This document shows positions 7,106 through 15,679 of a stretch of 64,000 nt of DNA, one piece after another. The stretch spans positions 1-64,000 of the forward strand of contig JAUUPT010000014.1 in the NCBI GenBank assembly GCA_030843315.1, given 5' to 3'. Under the pieces are notes generated by a model. It did no database searches. It was not told where the DNA came from and saw only the letters and a program-made list of their open reading frames with translations. The translations under genes were made by a program, and so were the position numbers. The stretch is from Bacteroidaceae bacterium. GTDB lineage: Bacteria > Bacteroidota > Bacteroidia > Bacteroidales > Bacteroidaceae. The stretch's first letter is position 1. The number at the start of each line of letters is the position of its first letter.

Positions 7106-8659
7106 ATGCAAGAAAAGATTATCATTCTTGATTTCGGCTCGCAAACCACGCAGCTCATCGGCCGCCGCGTACGCGAACTGAATGTGTATTGCGAAATTGT
7201 GCCTTATAATAAATTCCCGAAAGGGGATGAGAGTGTAAAGGGAGTCATCCTTTCGGGTAGCCCGTTCTCGGTGTACGATGAAAGTGCATTCAAAATTGAT
7301 TTGAATGAGATCCGTGGAAAGTATCCCATTCTGGGCATCTGCTACGGTGCGCAGTTCATTGCCTATACCAACGGCGGCAAGGTGGAACCTGCCGGCAGCC
7401 GTGAGTACGGACGCGCTCATCTGGGCTCTTTCGACAAGGGCAATGTACTCTTCAAGGGAGTAAAGGACAATAGCCAGGTGTGGATGAGCCACGGCGACAC
7501 GATTACTGCTATTCCTGCAAGTTTCAAAACGATTGCTTCTACCGACAAGGTAAAGATTGCCGCTTATCAGGTGGAAGGCGAGAAGATGTGGGGCGTACAG
7601 TTCCATCCTGAAGTATATCATACCGAAGACGGCACGCAGATGTTGAGAAACTTTGTGGTAGACGTTTGCGGTTGCAAGCAAGATTGGAGCGCGGCTTCGT
7701 TCATCGAAACCACGGTGGCGCAGCTGAAGGAACAGGTAGGTGACGATAAGGTGGTGCTCGGACTGAGCGGCGGTGTCGATTCATCGGTGGCAGCCGTGTT
7801 GCTGAATCGTGCCATCGGCAAAAACCTGACTTGTATCTTCGTAGACCACGGTATGCTGCGCAAGAACGAGTTCAAGAACGTGATGCACGATTATGAGTGC
7901 CTCGGTCTGAACGTGATAGGTGTAGATGCCAGTGCCAAGTTCTTTGCAGAGCTGGCTGGTGTGACGGAACCCGAAAAGAAACGTAAGATAATAGGTAAGG
8001 GTTTCATCGATGTATTCGATGAAGAAGCCCACAAGATTAAAGATGTGAAATGGCTGGCTCAGGGAACGATTTATCCCGACTGCATCGAGTCGCTTTCCAT
8101 CACCGGAACCGTAATCAAGAGCCATCACAACGTAGGCGGTCTGCCCGAGAAGATGAACCTGAAGCTTTGCGAACCGCTTCGCTTGCTGTTTAAGGATGAA
8201 GTTCGCCGTGTAGGTCGTGAGTTAGGAATGCCCGAACACCTGATTACCCGCCATCCTTTCCCGGGACCGGGACTGGCTGTCCGCATCCTCGGCGACATCA
8301 CTCCGGAGAAGGTTGCCATCTTGCAGAATGCCGACGATATCTTTATCCAGGGCCTGCGCGACTGGAAGGTGAAGGATGCCGAAGGCAACGAAACGTGCCT
8401 TTATCACCAGGTTTGGCAGGCAGGCGTTATCCTGCTTCCCGTACAGTCTGTCGGCGTGATGGGAGACGAGCGTACCTACGAACGTGCCGTTGCCCTGCGT
8501 GCCGTGACTTCTACCGATGCCATGACTGCCGACTGGGCACACCTGCCTTACGAATTCCTCGGCAAGGTTTCCAATGACATTATTAATAAGGTGAAAGGGG
8601 TGAACCGCGTAACCTATGATATCTCGTCGAAGCCACCTGCAACGATAGAGTGGGAATAA
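7106..8659 (+). CDS. guaA: GMP synthase (glutamine-hydrolysing)
   Basis: A 517-residue cytoplasmic enzyme that makes GMP from XMP, ATP and glutamine. The N-terminal class I amidotransferase domain has the nucleophile Cys79 in GICYGAQ and the His/Glu pair in VQFHPEV (about 171-173). The ATP-pyrophosphatase domain has the P-loop GLSGGVDSS (about 227). The C-terminal dimerisation domain ends normally in PPATIEWE. The start MQEKIIILDFGSQ fits the family and the promoter just upstream. Single-gene unit with a terminator after it. Confidence 0.98.
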   Translation: MQEKIIILDFGSQTTQLIGRRVRELNVYCEIVPYNKFPKGDESVKGVILSGSPFSVYDESAFKIDLNEIRGKYPILGICYGAQFIAYTNGGKVEPAGSREYGRAHLGSFDKGNVLFKGVKDNSQVWMSHGDTITAIPASFKTIASTDKVKIAAYQVEGEKMWGVQFHPEVYHTEDGTQMLRNFVVDVCGCKQDWSAASFIETTVAQLKEQVGDDKVVLGLSGGVDSSVAAVLLNRAIGKNLTCIFVDHGMLRKNEFKNVMHDYECLGLNVIGVDASAKFFAELAGVTEPEKKRKIIGKGFIDVFDEEAHKIKDVKWLAQGTIYPDCIESLSITGTVIKSHHNVGGLPEKMNLKLCEPLRLLFKDEVRRVGRELGMPEHLITRHPFPGPGLAVRILGDITPEKVAILQNADDIFIQGLRDWKVKDAEGNETCLYHQVWQAGVILLPVQSVGVMGDERTYERAVALRAVTSTDAMTADWAHLPYEFLGKVSNDIINKVKGVNRVTYDISSKPPATIEWE

Positions 8660-8676
8660 GAGATACTTACATAATA

Positions 8677-8719
8677 AAGCCCGAAGCATTTCATGAGGAA
8701 TGCTTCGGGCTTCTTTTTT
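8677..8719. terminator. Bidirectional terminator between guaA and the Crp-like gene
   Basis: A 16-base-pair stem (8677-8692 with 8697-8712, one G-T pair) with a 4-base loop, followed by a T run on the plus strand (8711-8719) and preceded by A's that serve the minus strand. It sits between convergent genes. Confidence 0.9.
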
Positions 8720-8737
8720 ATGACGAATCTGTTTTAT

Positions 8738-9400
8738 TTATAATAATTTCTCCGCATCCGGAATCACTATTTCCCCTCTGTGAAGCTCCAGTAGATTCTT
8801 CTCCTGCATGCTGTTCAGCGCTTTCGATACCCCCATACGGGTGTCGTTGACGATTTGGGCAAGTTCTTCCATCTTGACTTTTAGGATTTTCTTACCTGTG
8901 GGGCGTTCAATATGAGCCAGAATGAAGTTGCTGATATGCTCTTCAAGGCTGTTGGAAGGTGCTGCCCAAAGGCGGTTGTTCAGGTTTTGCGACCGGTTGC
9001 TGATGATATTCATGTAATTCAAACGAAATATGTCATAGCCGAACAACTCGTTCAATACGAAATTTTTGCTGATATCTACCGTATGCGTTTCGGTTTCTGC
9101 TACATACGTGGATGCGTAAGAAGTGTTCATGCCAAACAGGGACTGCGGCTCTATCAGATGGGGCGCTTGCAGATACTCCGTAATGCTGTACGAGGCATCG
9201 GCAGATAAAGTGGAAACAGCCACTTCTCCTTTCAGTATGAATACGAGCTGATTACATCTGTCACCTCTTTTCAGGATGGTTTCGCCGGCTTTGTGCTTGG
9301 TGAAGTTCAGCTTTACTTTTCCCAAAATATTAGTGAAATCTTCTTGAGATAATCCCTGAAAAAGTGGTAGTTGCAATAATGTATCGTACATTGTATTCAT
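8738..9400 (-). CDS. Crp/Fnr-family transcription regulator
   Basis: A 220-residue protein with an N-terminal cyclic-nucleotide-binding-type beta roll (about 15-115: AGETILKRGDRCNQLVFILKG) and a C-terminal winged helix-turn-helix (about 165-215: MEELAQIVNDTRMGVSKALNSM). No Cys cluster for an Fe-S centre is seen, so it is not a classical Fnr, and the effector is unknown. The start MNTMYDT at 9400 was chosen because a TACTTTTG -7 box lies at 9432-9425, which would leave a longer form starting at 9427 without a leader. Confidence 0.88.
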   Translation of the reverse strand: MNTMYDTLLQLPLFQGLSQEDFTNILGKVKLNFTKHKAGETILKRGDRCNQLVFILKGEVAVSTLSADASYSITEYLQAPHLIEPQSLFGMNTSYASTYVAETETHTVDISKNFVLNELFGYDIFRLNYMNIISNRSQNLNNRLWAAPSNSLEEHISNFILAHIERPTGKKILKVKMEELAQIVNDTRMGVSKALNSMQEKNLLELHRGEIVIPDAEKLL

Positions 9401-9424
9401 ATCGTTTTTTCTTCTTGTTTTAAA

Positions 9425-9432
9425 CAAAAGTA
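9425..9432 (-). promoter_or_regulatory. -7 box of the Crp-like gene
   Basis: Minus-strand TACTTTTG matches TAnnTTTG. The -33 element is weak. Divergent from the marC promoter about 95 bases away. Confidence 0.45.
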
Positions 9433-9524
9433 GGCATTATCGAGGTGTGCTGTAAACTCTTTGCCCCTCTTTTTGTTTTTTTTATTATTTCTTAAACACA
9501 CTATTCATTCACTGCGGAGAAATC

Positions 9525-9555
9525 TTGCGGAATGCATAAAAATGAACTATATTTG
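9525..9555 (+). promoter_or_regulatory. marC promoter
   Basis: TTG at 9525-9527 and TATATTTG at 9548-9555, spaced by 20 bases, fit the Bacteroides consensus. Transcription would start near 9562, just upstream of the AGGAGG ribosome-binding site at 9564-9569. Confidence 0.65.
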
Positions 9556-9574
9556 CAAAAAAAAGGAGGGACAT

Positions 9575-10174
9575 ATGTTTTCAGCATTTAATTGGCAACA
9601 GATGACCAGCGCTTTTATCGTGCTGTTTGCGGTAATAGATATAATTGGCTCTATTCCTATCATCATTAGTCTGAAGGAAAAGGGGAAGGATGTGAATGCG
9701 ACAAAAGCGACTTTGATATCGTTTGCGCTGCTGATAGGCTTCTTTTATGCCGGCGACATGATGTTGAAGCTGTTTCATGTGGATATCGAATCGTTTGCCG
9801 TGGCAGGCGCATTCGTCATTTTCCTGATGTCGCTGGAAATGATTCTTGATGTGGAGATATTCAAGAACCAGGGGCCTATCAAGGAAGCTACGCTGGTGCC
9901 GCTGGTGTTTCCTCTGCTGGCGGGAGCGGGAGCTTTTACTACGCTGCTGTCGCTACGTGCCGAGTATGCCAGTATCAACATCATCATAGCCTTGGTGCTG
10001 AATATGGTATGGGTATTTTTTGTGCTCAGTATGACCGGACGTGTGGAACGTTTTCTCGGCAAAGGCGGTATCTACCTCATTCGTAAATTCTTCGGTATCA
10101 TCCTGCTGGCAATCTCGGTAAGGTTGTTTACAGCAAACATAACGTTATTGGTAGAGGCGTTGCAGAAACATTGA
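9575..10174 (+). CDS. MarC-family integral membrane protein
   Basis: A 199-residue protein with about six hydrophobic helices. UPF0056/MarC features are visible: FAVIDIIGSIPI (about 18-30), IESFAVAGAFVIFLMSLEM and ATLVPLVFPLLAGAGAFTTLL. The start at 9575 is set by the AGGAGG ribosome-binding site and by the promoter lying downstream of earlier in-frame starts. The molecular function of MarC proteins is not established; transport has been suggested. The gene ends 8 bases before the convergent rhomboid gene. Confidence 0.92.
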   Translation: MFSAFNWQQMTSAFIVLFAVIDIIGSIPIIISLKEKGKDVNATKATLISFALLIGFFYAGDMMLKLFHVDIESFAVAGAFVIFLMSLEMILDVEIFKNQGPIKEATLVPLVFPLLAGAGAFTTLLSLRAEYASINIIIALVLNMVWVFFVLSMTGRVERFLGKGGIYLIRKFFGIILLAISVRLFTANITLLVEALQKH

Positions 10175-10182
10175 TCTCGGCA

Positions 10183-10818
10183 TTATTTGACCTCTTCATT
10201 CACCTCTATCTCTTCTTCCTCTTCTTCTTCATCGACAAACGGGTCGGGACGTTGAGGACCGTAATTCATAAAACCTATGGCGCAGAGGGTGCCCGCAATG
10301 GCTCCGCTGAGGTGTCCTTCCCAAGAGGTAGTAACCTTAGTGAATTGCGGAAACATGTTCCACACCAATCCGCCGTACAAGAACGTCACCAGCAGGGAGA
10401 TAGCAATAAGCGGTACATGCTTGCGCAGTATCCCGCTGAAAAACAAGAAAAAAGCCAACCCATAGACGATGCCGCTGGCACCGATGTGCCATCCCGGCTT
10501 CCCTATAAGAAAGGTAAGTATGCCGGCACCTATCCAGATCGTGAAAAGTATGGCTGGTGCAATGCTGCGATAGAAATAGAATAAGCACCATGATAAGAAG
10601 AATAATGGAATAGTATTGGCAAACAAATGGCTGAAGTTGCTGTGTACTAATGGATGGGTGAAAATTCCTAACATGCCGCGTTGCTGCATCGGGTAGACTC
10701 CCAACTGTGTAAAGTCCCAATCCATACCTATCTCCAGGAACTTCAAAATGTATAAAGTAAACAATAGGAATAGTGGTATAATGGCAGCCAATGCCATTCT
10801 GCGTATATCATGCTTCAT
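10183..10818 (-). CDS. Rhomboid-family intramembrane serine protease
   Basis: A 211-residue protein with about six transmembrane helices. The catalytic dyad is intact: Ser115 in GASG and His169 in WEGHLSGAIAG. HSNFSHLFAN (about 59-68) is the usual helix-2 signature. After the last helix is a short cytoplasmic tail with eight consecutive acidic residues. Such proteases cut single-pass membrane proteins; the substrate is unknown. Its stop is 8 bases from that of marC, leaving no space for a terminator. Confidence 0.92.
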   Translation of the reverse strand: MKHDIRRMALAAIIPLFLLFTLYILKFLEIGMDWDFTQLGVYPMQQRGMLGIFTHPLVHSNFSHLFANTIPLFFLSWCLFYFYRSIAPAILFTIWIGAGILTFLIGKPGWHIGASGIVYGLAFFLFFSGILRKHVPLIAISLLVTFLYGGLVWNMFPQFTKVTTSWEGHLSGAIAGTLCAIGFMNYGPQRPDPFVDEEEEEEEIEVNEEVK

Positions 10819-10896
10819 ATTCCGTACATCAAATGCTATTTTTGTACAATACTACGCAATATTTGACTAAAAACCGAAAATAAACTGACTTTTTAT

Positions 10897-10926
10897 TTTG
10901 TCTGTAATCTTTAATTTGTATTTTTG
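10897..10926 (+). promoter_or_regulatory. Glycogen operon promoter
   Basis: TTTG at 10897-10900 and TATTTTTG at 10919-10926, 18 bases apart. Transcription would start near 10933 and cover three genes. Confidence 0.55.
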
Positions 10927-10990
10927 GGCATCGCTACATGGCTTGTAGCGCATGGTACCTGAATAATTAACCTTTAAATAATGCACAACT

Positions 10991-12931
10991 ATGAGTTATT
11001 TACGATTTGACAAGACGCTGATGATCAATCTGCAAGAATCTTTACCAAGGGAGATTTTGCGGACGAATAAGTCTGGCGCCTATCATTGTACAACAATTGT
11101 AGATTGTAACACACGCAAATATCACGGTTTGTTGGTGATACCTGTCCCCAACCTGGACGATGAAAATCATGTGCTGCTATCTTCTTTGGACGAAACGGTA
11201 ATTCAGCACGGTGCGGAGTTCAACCTGGGTTTGCATAAATATCAAGGAGACAACTTTAGTCCGATGGGGCACAAGTACATCCGCGAATTCGACTGTGAAC
11301 ATATCCCGGCAACTACTTACCGTGTGGGAGGCGTTATCCTCCGCAAAGAAAAAGTCTTTGTACATCATGAGAACCGGATTTTGATCCGCTATACCTTGGT
11401 TGATGCCCATTCGGCAACTACGCTTCGGTTCCGCCCCTTCCTGGCATTCCGCAGCGTACGCGAGTATACGCACGAAAATGCGCAGGCAAGCCGTGACTAC
11501 CAGTTGGTGGAAAACGGCATCAAGACCTGTTTGTATCCCGGTTATCCGGAGCTGTACATGCAGTTGAACAAAAAGAACGAGTTCCACTACCAGCCCGACT
11601 GGTATCGTGGTATCGAGTATCCTAAAGAGCAAGAACGCGGATATGACTTCAACGAAGACCTCTACGTGCCCGGCTATTTCGAAGTGGATATAAAGAAAGG
11701 AGAAAGCATTGTTTTCTCTGCCGGCATATCCGAGATTTCTCCGCGCAGGCTGAAACAGACCTTCGAAGCAGAAGTGGAGGACCGTACTCCGCGCGACAGT
11801 TTCTATCATTGCCTGAAAAACTCGGCACACCAGTTCCACAATAAACAAGGTGATGAGCACTATGTGCTTGCCGGTTATCCGTGGTTCAAATGCCGTGCAC
11901 GTGACATGTTTATCTCTTTGCCCGGACTGACTCTGGCGGTGGACGAGCTGGATGAGTTTGAAGATGTAATGAAAACAGCCGAAAAGGCCATCCGCGAGTT
12001 TATGAACGGAGACGCTCCTTCTTATAAGATTTATGAGATGGATCATCCGGATGTGCTGTTGTGGGCTATCTGGGCTTTGCAGCAATATGCCAAAGAAACT
12101 TCGCGCGAGCGTTGCAGGCAGATGTACGGAAAACTGCTGGAAGAAATCATGGGCTATATCCTCGACCGTAAGCACGATAACCTCTTCTTGCACGAAAACG
12201 GATTGCTTTACACCAACGGGAAAGAAAAGGCTGTGACGTGGATGAACTCCACGGTGAACGGAGTCCCGGTAATTCCCCGTACAGGCTATATTGTAGAAGC
12301 GAATGCTTTATGGTACAATGCACTCTGTTTCGTGGGCGACATGGTTCGCGAAGGAGGCAATGACGTACTTGCCGACCACTTGAATGCCCAGGCAGCAGTG
12401 ACCGGGAAGTCCTTTGTTGAAGTGTTCCGCAATGAATATGGCTATCTGTTCGACTATGTAGACGGCTATATGATGGACTGGAGCGTTCGTCCGAATATGT
12501 TGTTTACGGTTGCTTTCGATTATTCCCCGCTGGACAGGGCGCAGAAGAAGCAGATACTCGACATCGTGACAAAAGAATTACTGACTCCGAAAGGCTTGCG
12601 TACGCTGAGCCCCAAGAGTGGCGGATACAATCCGAACTATGTAGGGCCGCAGATACAGAGAGATTATGCCTATCATCAGGGAACGGCCTGGCCGTGGCTG
12701 ATGGGTTTCTACATGGAAGCTTACCTGCGCATTTACAAGATGAGCGGCGTGTCGTTTGTAGAAAGGCAACTGATTGGTATGGAAGATGAAATGACCTCCC
12801 ATTGCATCGGAACACTACCGGAGTTGTTCGATGGTAATCCTCCGTTTACCGGCCGGGGTGCAGTATCTTTTGCCATGAATGTGGCGGAAATTCTGCGCAT
12901 CTTGAAGTTATTGTCTAAGTATAATTTATAA
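10991..12931 (+). CDS. Glycogen debranching enzyme (amylo-alpha-1,6-glucosidase, GH133-like)
   Basis: A 646-residue protein without a signal peptide. The N-terminal GDE_N-type beta domain covers about 1-260 (NKSGAYHCTTIVDCNTRKYHGLL). The C-terminal alpha/alpha-barrel covers about 280-640 (GYPWFKCRARDMFISLPGL, MNSTVNGVPVIPRTGYIVEANALWYNAL, YHQGTAWPW). These are the motifs of prokaryotic archaeal-type debranching enzymes, which remove alpha-1,6 branch points of glycogen. First of a three-gene glycogen operon; the next start is 15 bases downstream. Confidence 0.92.
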   Translation: MSYLRFDKTLMINLQESLPREILRTNKSGAYHCTTIVDCNTRKYHGLLVIPVPNLDDENHVLLSSLDETVIQHGAEFNLGLHKYQGDNFSPMGHKYIREFDCEHIPATTYRVGGVILRKEKVFVHHENRILIRYTLVDAHSATTLRFRPFLAFRSVREYTHENAQASRDYQLVENGIKTCLYPGYPELYMQLNKKNEFHYQPDWYRGIEYPKEQERGYDFNEDLYVPGYFEVDIKKGESIVFSAGISEISPRRLKQTFEAEVEDRTPRDSFYHCLKNSAHQFHNKQGDEHYVLAGYPWFKCRARDMFISLPGLTLAVDELDEFEDVMKTAEKAIREFMNGDAPSYKIYEMDHPDVLLWAIWALQQYAKETSRERCRQMYGKLLEEIMGYILDRKHDNLFLHENGLLYTNGKEKAVTWMNSTVNGVPVIPRTGYIVEANALWYNALCFVGDMVREGGNDVLADHLNAQAAVTGKSFVEVFRNEYGYLFDYVDGYMMDWSVRPNMLFTVAFDYSPLDRAQKKQILDIVTKELLTPKGLRTLSPKSGGYNPNYVGPQIQRDYAYHQGTAWPWLMGFYMEAYLRIYKMSGVSFVERQLIGMEDEMTSHCIGTLPELFDGNPPFTGRGAVSFAMNVAEILRILKLLSKYNL

Positions 12932-12946
12932 TAAGGAGGAACGAAG

Positions 12947-14212
12947 ATGAAAGTTTTAATGTTTGGATGGGAGTTTCCTCCAAAAATATATGGCGGTCTT
13001 GCGGTTGCTTCTTATGGAATAACTAAGGGATTGTGTGCGCAGGGCGATGTGGAGACGACATTCTGTATGCCGAAGCCGTGCGGAGAAGAAGAAAAGTTCT
13101 TGAATATAGTAGGCATGAACCAGGTGCCTATCGTGTGGCGTGATGTGGATTACGGCTATTTGCAGTCGCGTCTGCAAAGTTCCACGCCGGAAGAGTATTA
13201 CGCTTTCCGCGACCATATTTATGCCGATTTCTCTTATATGCATGTCAATGATATCGGCTGCATGGAGTTTGCCGGCGGTTATCCCGGAAATCTGCACGAA
13301 GAGATTAACAACTTCTCGGTCATAGCAGGGGTTGTGGCGCGTAAGCAGGAGTTTGACATTATTCATGCCCACGACTGGCTGACGTATCCTGCCGGCGTAC
13401 ACGCCAAGATGGTGAGCGGCAAACCGCTCTGCATCCATGTGCACGCCACCGATTTCGACCGTTCGCGCGGGAAGGTGAATCCTACCGTTTATTCTATCGA
13501 GAAGAACGGTATGGACTATGCAGACTGCATCATGTGCGTGTCCGAACTTACCCGCCGCACCGTTATCAATGAGTATCACCAGAATCCGAAGAAAGTATTT
13601 GCCATGCACAATGCTGTTTATCCGCTTTCGCAAGAATATCAGGACATTCCGCGTCCCGACCATTCGAAAGAGAAAGTGGTGACGTTCCTTGGACGCATCA
13701 CCATGCAGAAAGGACCGGAATACTTTGTGGAGGCGGCATCGCTGGTATTGAAGCGTGCGCGCAACATCCGTTTCGTAATGGCGGGTTCGGGAGATATGCT
13801 GAATGCTATGATCAATCTGGCTGCCGAACGCGGCATTGCCGACCGCTTCCACTTCCCGGGCTTTATGAAGGGCAAGCAGGTGTATGACGTATATAAGAAC
13901 AGCGATGTGTTCGTGATGCCTTCCGTATCCGAGCCTTTCGGTATTGCCCCGCTCGAAGCCATGCAGTGTGGAACGCCTTCTATCATCTCGAAGCAATCGG
14001 GATGCGGTGAAATCCTCGACAAGGTAATCAAGACCGACTATTGGGATATCCATGCAATGGCCGATGCCATTTATTCCCTCTGCACCAATCCGTCCCTCTT
14101 CAATTATCTTCAGGAAGAAGGTAAGAAGGAAGTGGATGGGATCACGTGGGAGAAGGTCGGCTTGAGGATCCGTGCCCTCTACGAGGATGTGTTAAGAAAC
14201 TATGGTAAATAA
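12947..14212 (+). CDS. GT4 glycosyltransferase, glycogen-synthase-like
   Basis: A 421-residue two-domain GT-B protein. The N-terminal domain starts MKVLMFGWEFPPKIYGGLA and contains IIHAHDWLTYPAGV. The C-terminal domain has FLGRITMQKGPEYFVEA and the donor-binding motif VMPSVSEPFGIAPLEAMQCG. It has a strong ribosome-binding site (AAGGAGGA, 12933-12940). Its place between a debranching enzyme and a GH57 enzyme suggests alpha-glucan synthesis, but the donor and linkage cannot be read from sequence. Confidence 0.9.
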   Translation: MKVLMFGWEFPPKIYGGLAVASYGITKGLCAQGDVETTFCMPKPCGEEEKFLNIVGMNQVPIVWRDVDYGYLQSRLQSSTPEEYYAFRDHIYADFSYMHVNDIGCMEFAGGYPGNLHEEINNFSVIAGVVARKQEFDIIHAHDWLTYPAGVHAKMVSGKPLCIHVHATDFDRSRGKVNPTVYSIEKNGMDYADCIMCVSELTRRTVINEYHQNPKKVFAMHNAVYPLSQEYQDIPRPDHSKEKVVTFLGRITMQKGPEYFVEAASLVLKRARNIRFVMAGSGDMLNAMINLAAERGIADRFHFPGFMKGKQVYDVYKNSDVFVMPSVSEPFGIAPLEAMQCGTPSIISKQSGCGEILDKVIKTDYWDIHAMADAIYSLCTNPSLFNYLQEEGKKEVDGITWEKVGLRIRALYEDVLRNYGK

Positions 14213-14229
14213 TAAAACAATAAATAGAA

Positions 14230-15597
14230 ATGAGAACTATCTGTCTTTATTTTGAGATACATCAAATTATTCATTTGAAACGGTATCGTTTCTTTGATAT
14301 AGGTGTCGATCATTATTATTATGATGACTATGCCAATGATACGAGCATCAACGAAGTGGCTGAACGCTCCTACATTCCGGCACTGAACACCCTGATTGAA
14401 ATGGTGAAGACCTCCGGTGGTGCATTGAAAGTAGCTTTGTCCATTTCGGGTGTGGCGTTGGAACAACTGGAAATTCATGCTCCTGCCGTCATAGACCTGT
14501 TGCAACAATTGAACGATACCGGTTGCTGCGAGTTTCTGGCAGAACCTTATTCCCACGGACTTTCTTCGCTGGTAAATGAAGATTGCTTCAAGGAAGAAGT
14601 GATGCGCCAGAGTGCGAAGATGAAACAAATGTTCGGCAAAGCTCCGAAAGTGTTCCGTAACTCGGGATTGATTTATTCGGATGAGATTGGTGCGATAGTA
14701 GCCGGTATGGGCTTTAAGGGGATGTTGACCGAAGGAGCTAAACACGTGTTGGGCTGGAAGAGTCCGCACTACGTTTACCACTGTGCCATGAGTCCCAATC
14801 TGAAACTGTTGCTGCGTGACTTTAAGCTTTCCGATGACATCAGCCTGCGTTTCTCTAACTCCGAATGGAGCGAGTATCCGCTGTTTGCCGATAAATACAT
14901 CAATTGGATTGATGCTTTGCCACAGGAAGAACAGGTAATCAATATCTTTATGGAACTTTGTGCACTGGGTATGGCGCAACCGCTGTCGTCCAATATCCTG
15001 GAGTTCCTGAAAGCGTTGCCTGCCTGTGCAAAGGAGAAAGGCATCACCTTCTCAACGCCTACCGAGATTATCACGAAGCTGAAATCTGTATCCCAGTTGG
15101 ATGTTCCGTACCCGATGTCTTGGGTGGACGAGGAAAGAGATACCAGTTGCTGGCTGGGTAACACGATGCAGCGCGAAGCATTCAATAAGCTGTATAGCGT
15201 GGCAGGACGTGTGCTCCTTTGTGACGACCGTCGCATCAAGCAGGACTGGGATTACTTGCAGGCAAGTAATAACTTCCGCTTCATGACTACCAAGAACAGT
15301 GGAGTAGGCTTGAATCGTGGCATCTATGAGTCTCCTTACGACGCCTTTACCAACTATATGAATATTCTTGGTGACTTTATCAAACGTGTTGATTCCCTTT
15401 ATCCGATAGACATTGACAATGAAGAACTGAACGCTTTGTTGACTACTATCAAGAATCAGGGCGACGAGATAGAAGAGTTGCATAAAGAGCTGGAAAAGGC
15501 ACAGGCAAAGTTGGAGAAGGGAAAAACTGCCAAACCTGCCGCCAAGGCTACGGCTAAACCTGCTGCTAAAAAGACTGTAAAGAAAGAAGCAGAATAA
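14230..15597 (+). CDS. GH57-family alpha-amylase-like protein
   Basis: A 455-residue protein. The beginning (CLYFEIHQ, about 4-11) and the segments ALSISGVALEQL, CEFLAEPYSHGLSSL, VFRNSGLIYSDEIG and MELCALG follow the usual order of GH57 alpha-glucanases of Bacteroides glycogen operons. The C-terminus has a predicted coiled coil (about 405-440) and a Lys/Ala/Pro-rich tail of about 25 residues, unusual for the enzyme family and possibly a binding or anchoring tail. It lies 17 bases after the GT4 gene and precedes a terminator. Activity (amylase, 4-alpha-glucanotransferase or branching) is uncertain. Confidence 0.88.
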   Translation: MRTICLYFEIHQIIHLKRYRFFDIGVDHYYYDDYANDTSINEVAERSYIPALNTLIEMVKTSGGALKVALSISGVALEQLEIHAPAVIDLLQQLNDTGCCEFLAEPYSHGLSSLVNEDCFKEEVMRQSAKMKQMFGKAPKVFRNSGLIYSDEIGAIVAGMGFKGMLTEGAKHVLGWKSPHYVYHCAMSPNLKLLLRDFKLSDDISLRFSNSEWSEYPLFADKYINWIDALPQEEQVINIFMELCALGMAQPLSSNILEFLKALPACAKEKGITFSTPTEIITKLKSVSQLDVPYPMSWVDEERDTSCWLGNTMQREAFNKLYSVAGRVLLCDDRRIKQDWDYLQASNNFRFMTTKNSGVGLNRGIYESPYDAFTNYMNILGDFIKRVDSLYPIDIDNEELNALLTTIKNQGDEIEELHKELEKAQAKLEKGKTAKPAAKATAKPAAKKTVKKEAE

Positions 15598-15614
15598 GTT
15601 TATCTGCTATTCCA

Positions 15615-15657
15615 TAAAAAAAGTCTCCCGCTCAATCCGAGCGGGAGACTTTTTTTA
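15615..15657. terminator. Bidirectional terminator after the glycogen operon
   Basis: A perfect 13-base-pair stem (15621-15633 with 15639-15651), a 5-base loop and A/T runs on both sides. It serves GH57 on the plus strand and DUF4270 on the minus strand. Confidence 0.92.
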
Positions 15658-15679
15658 TGGAAATATCTTGTTGATATTG

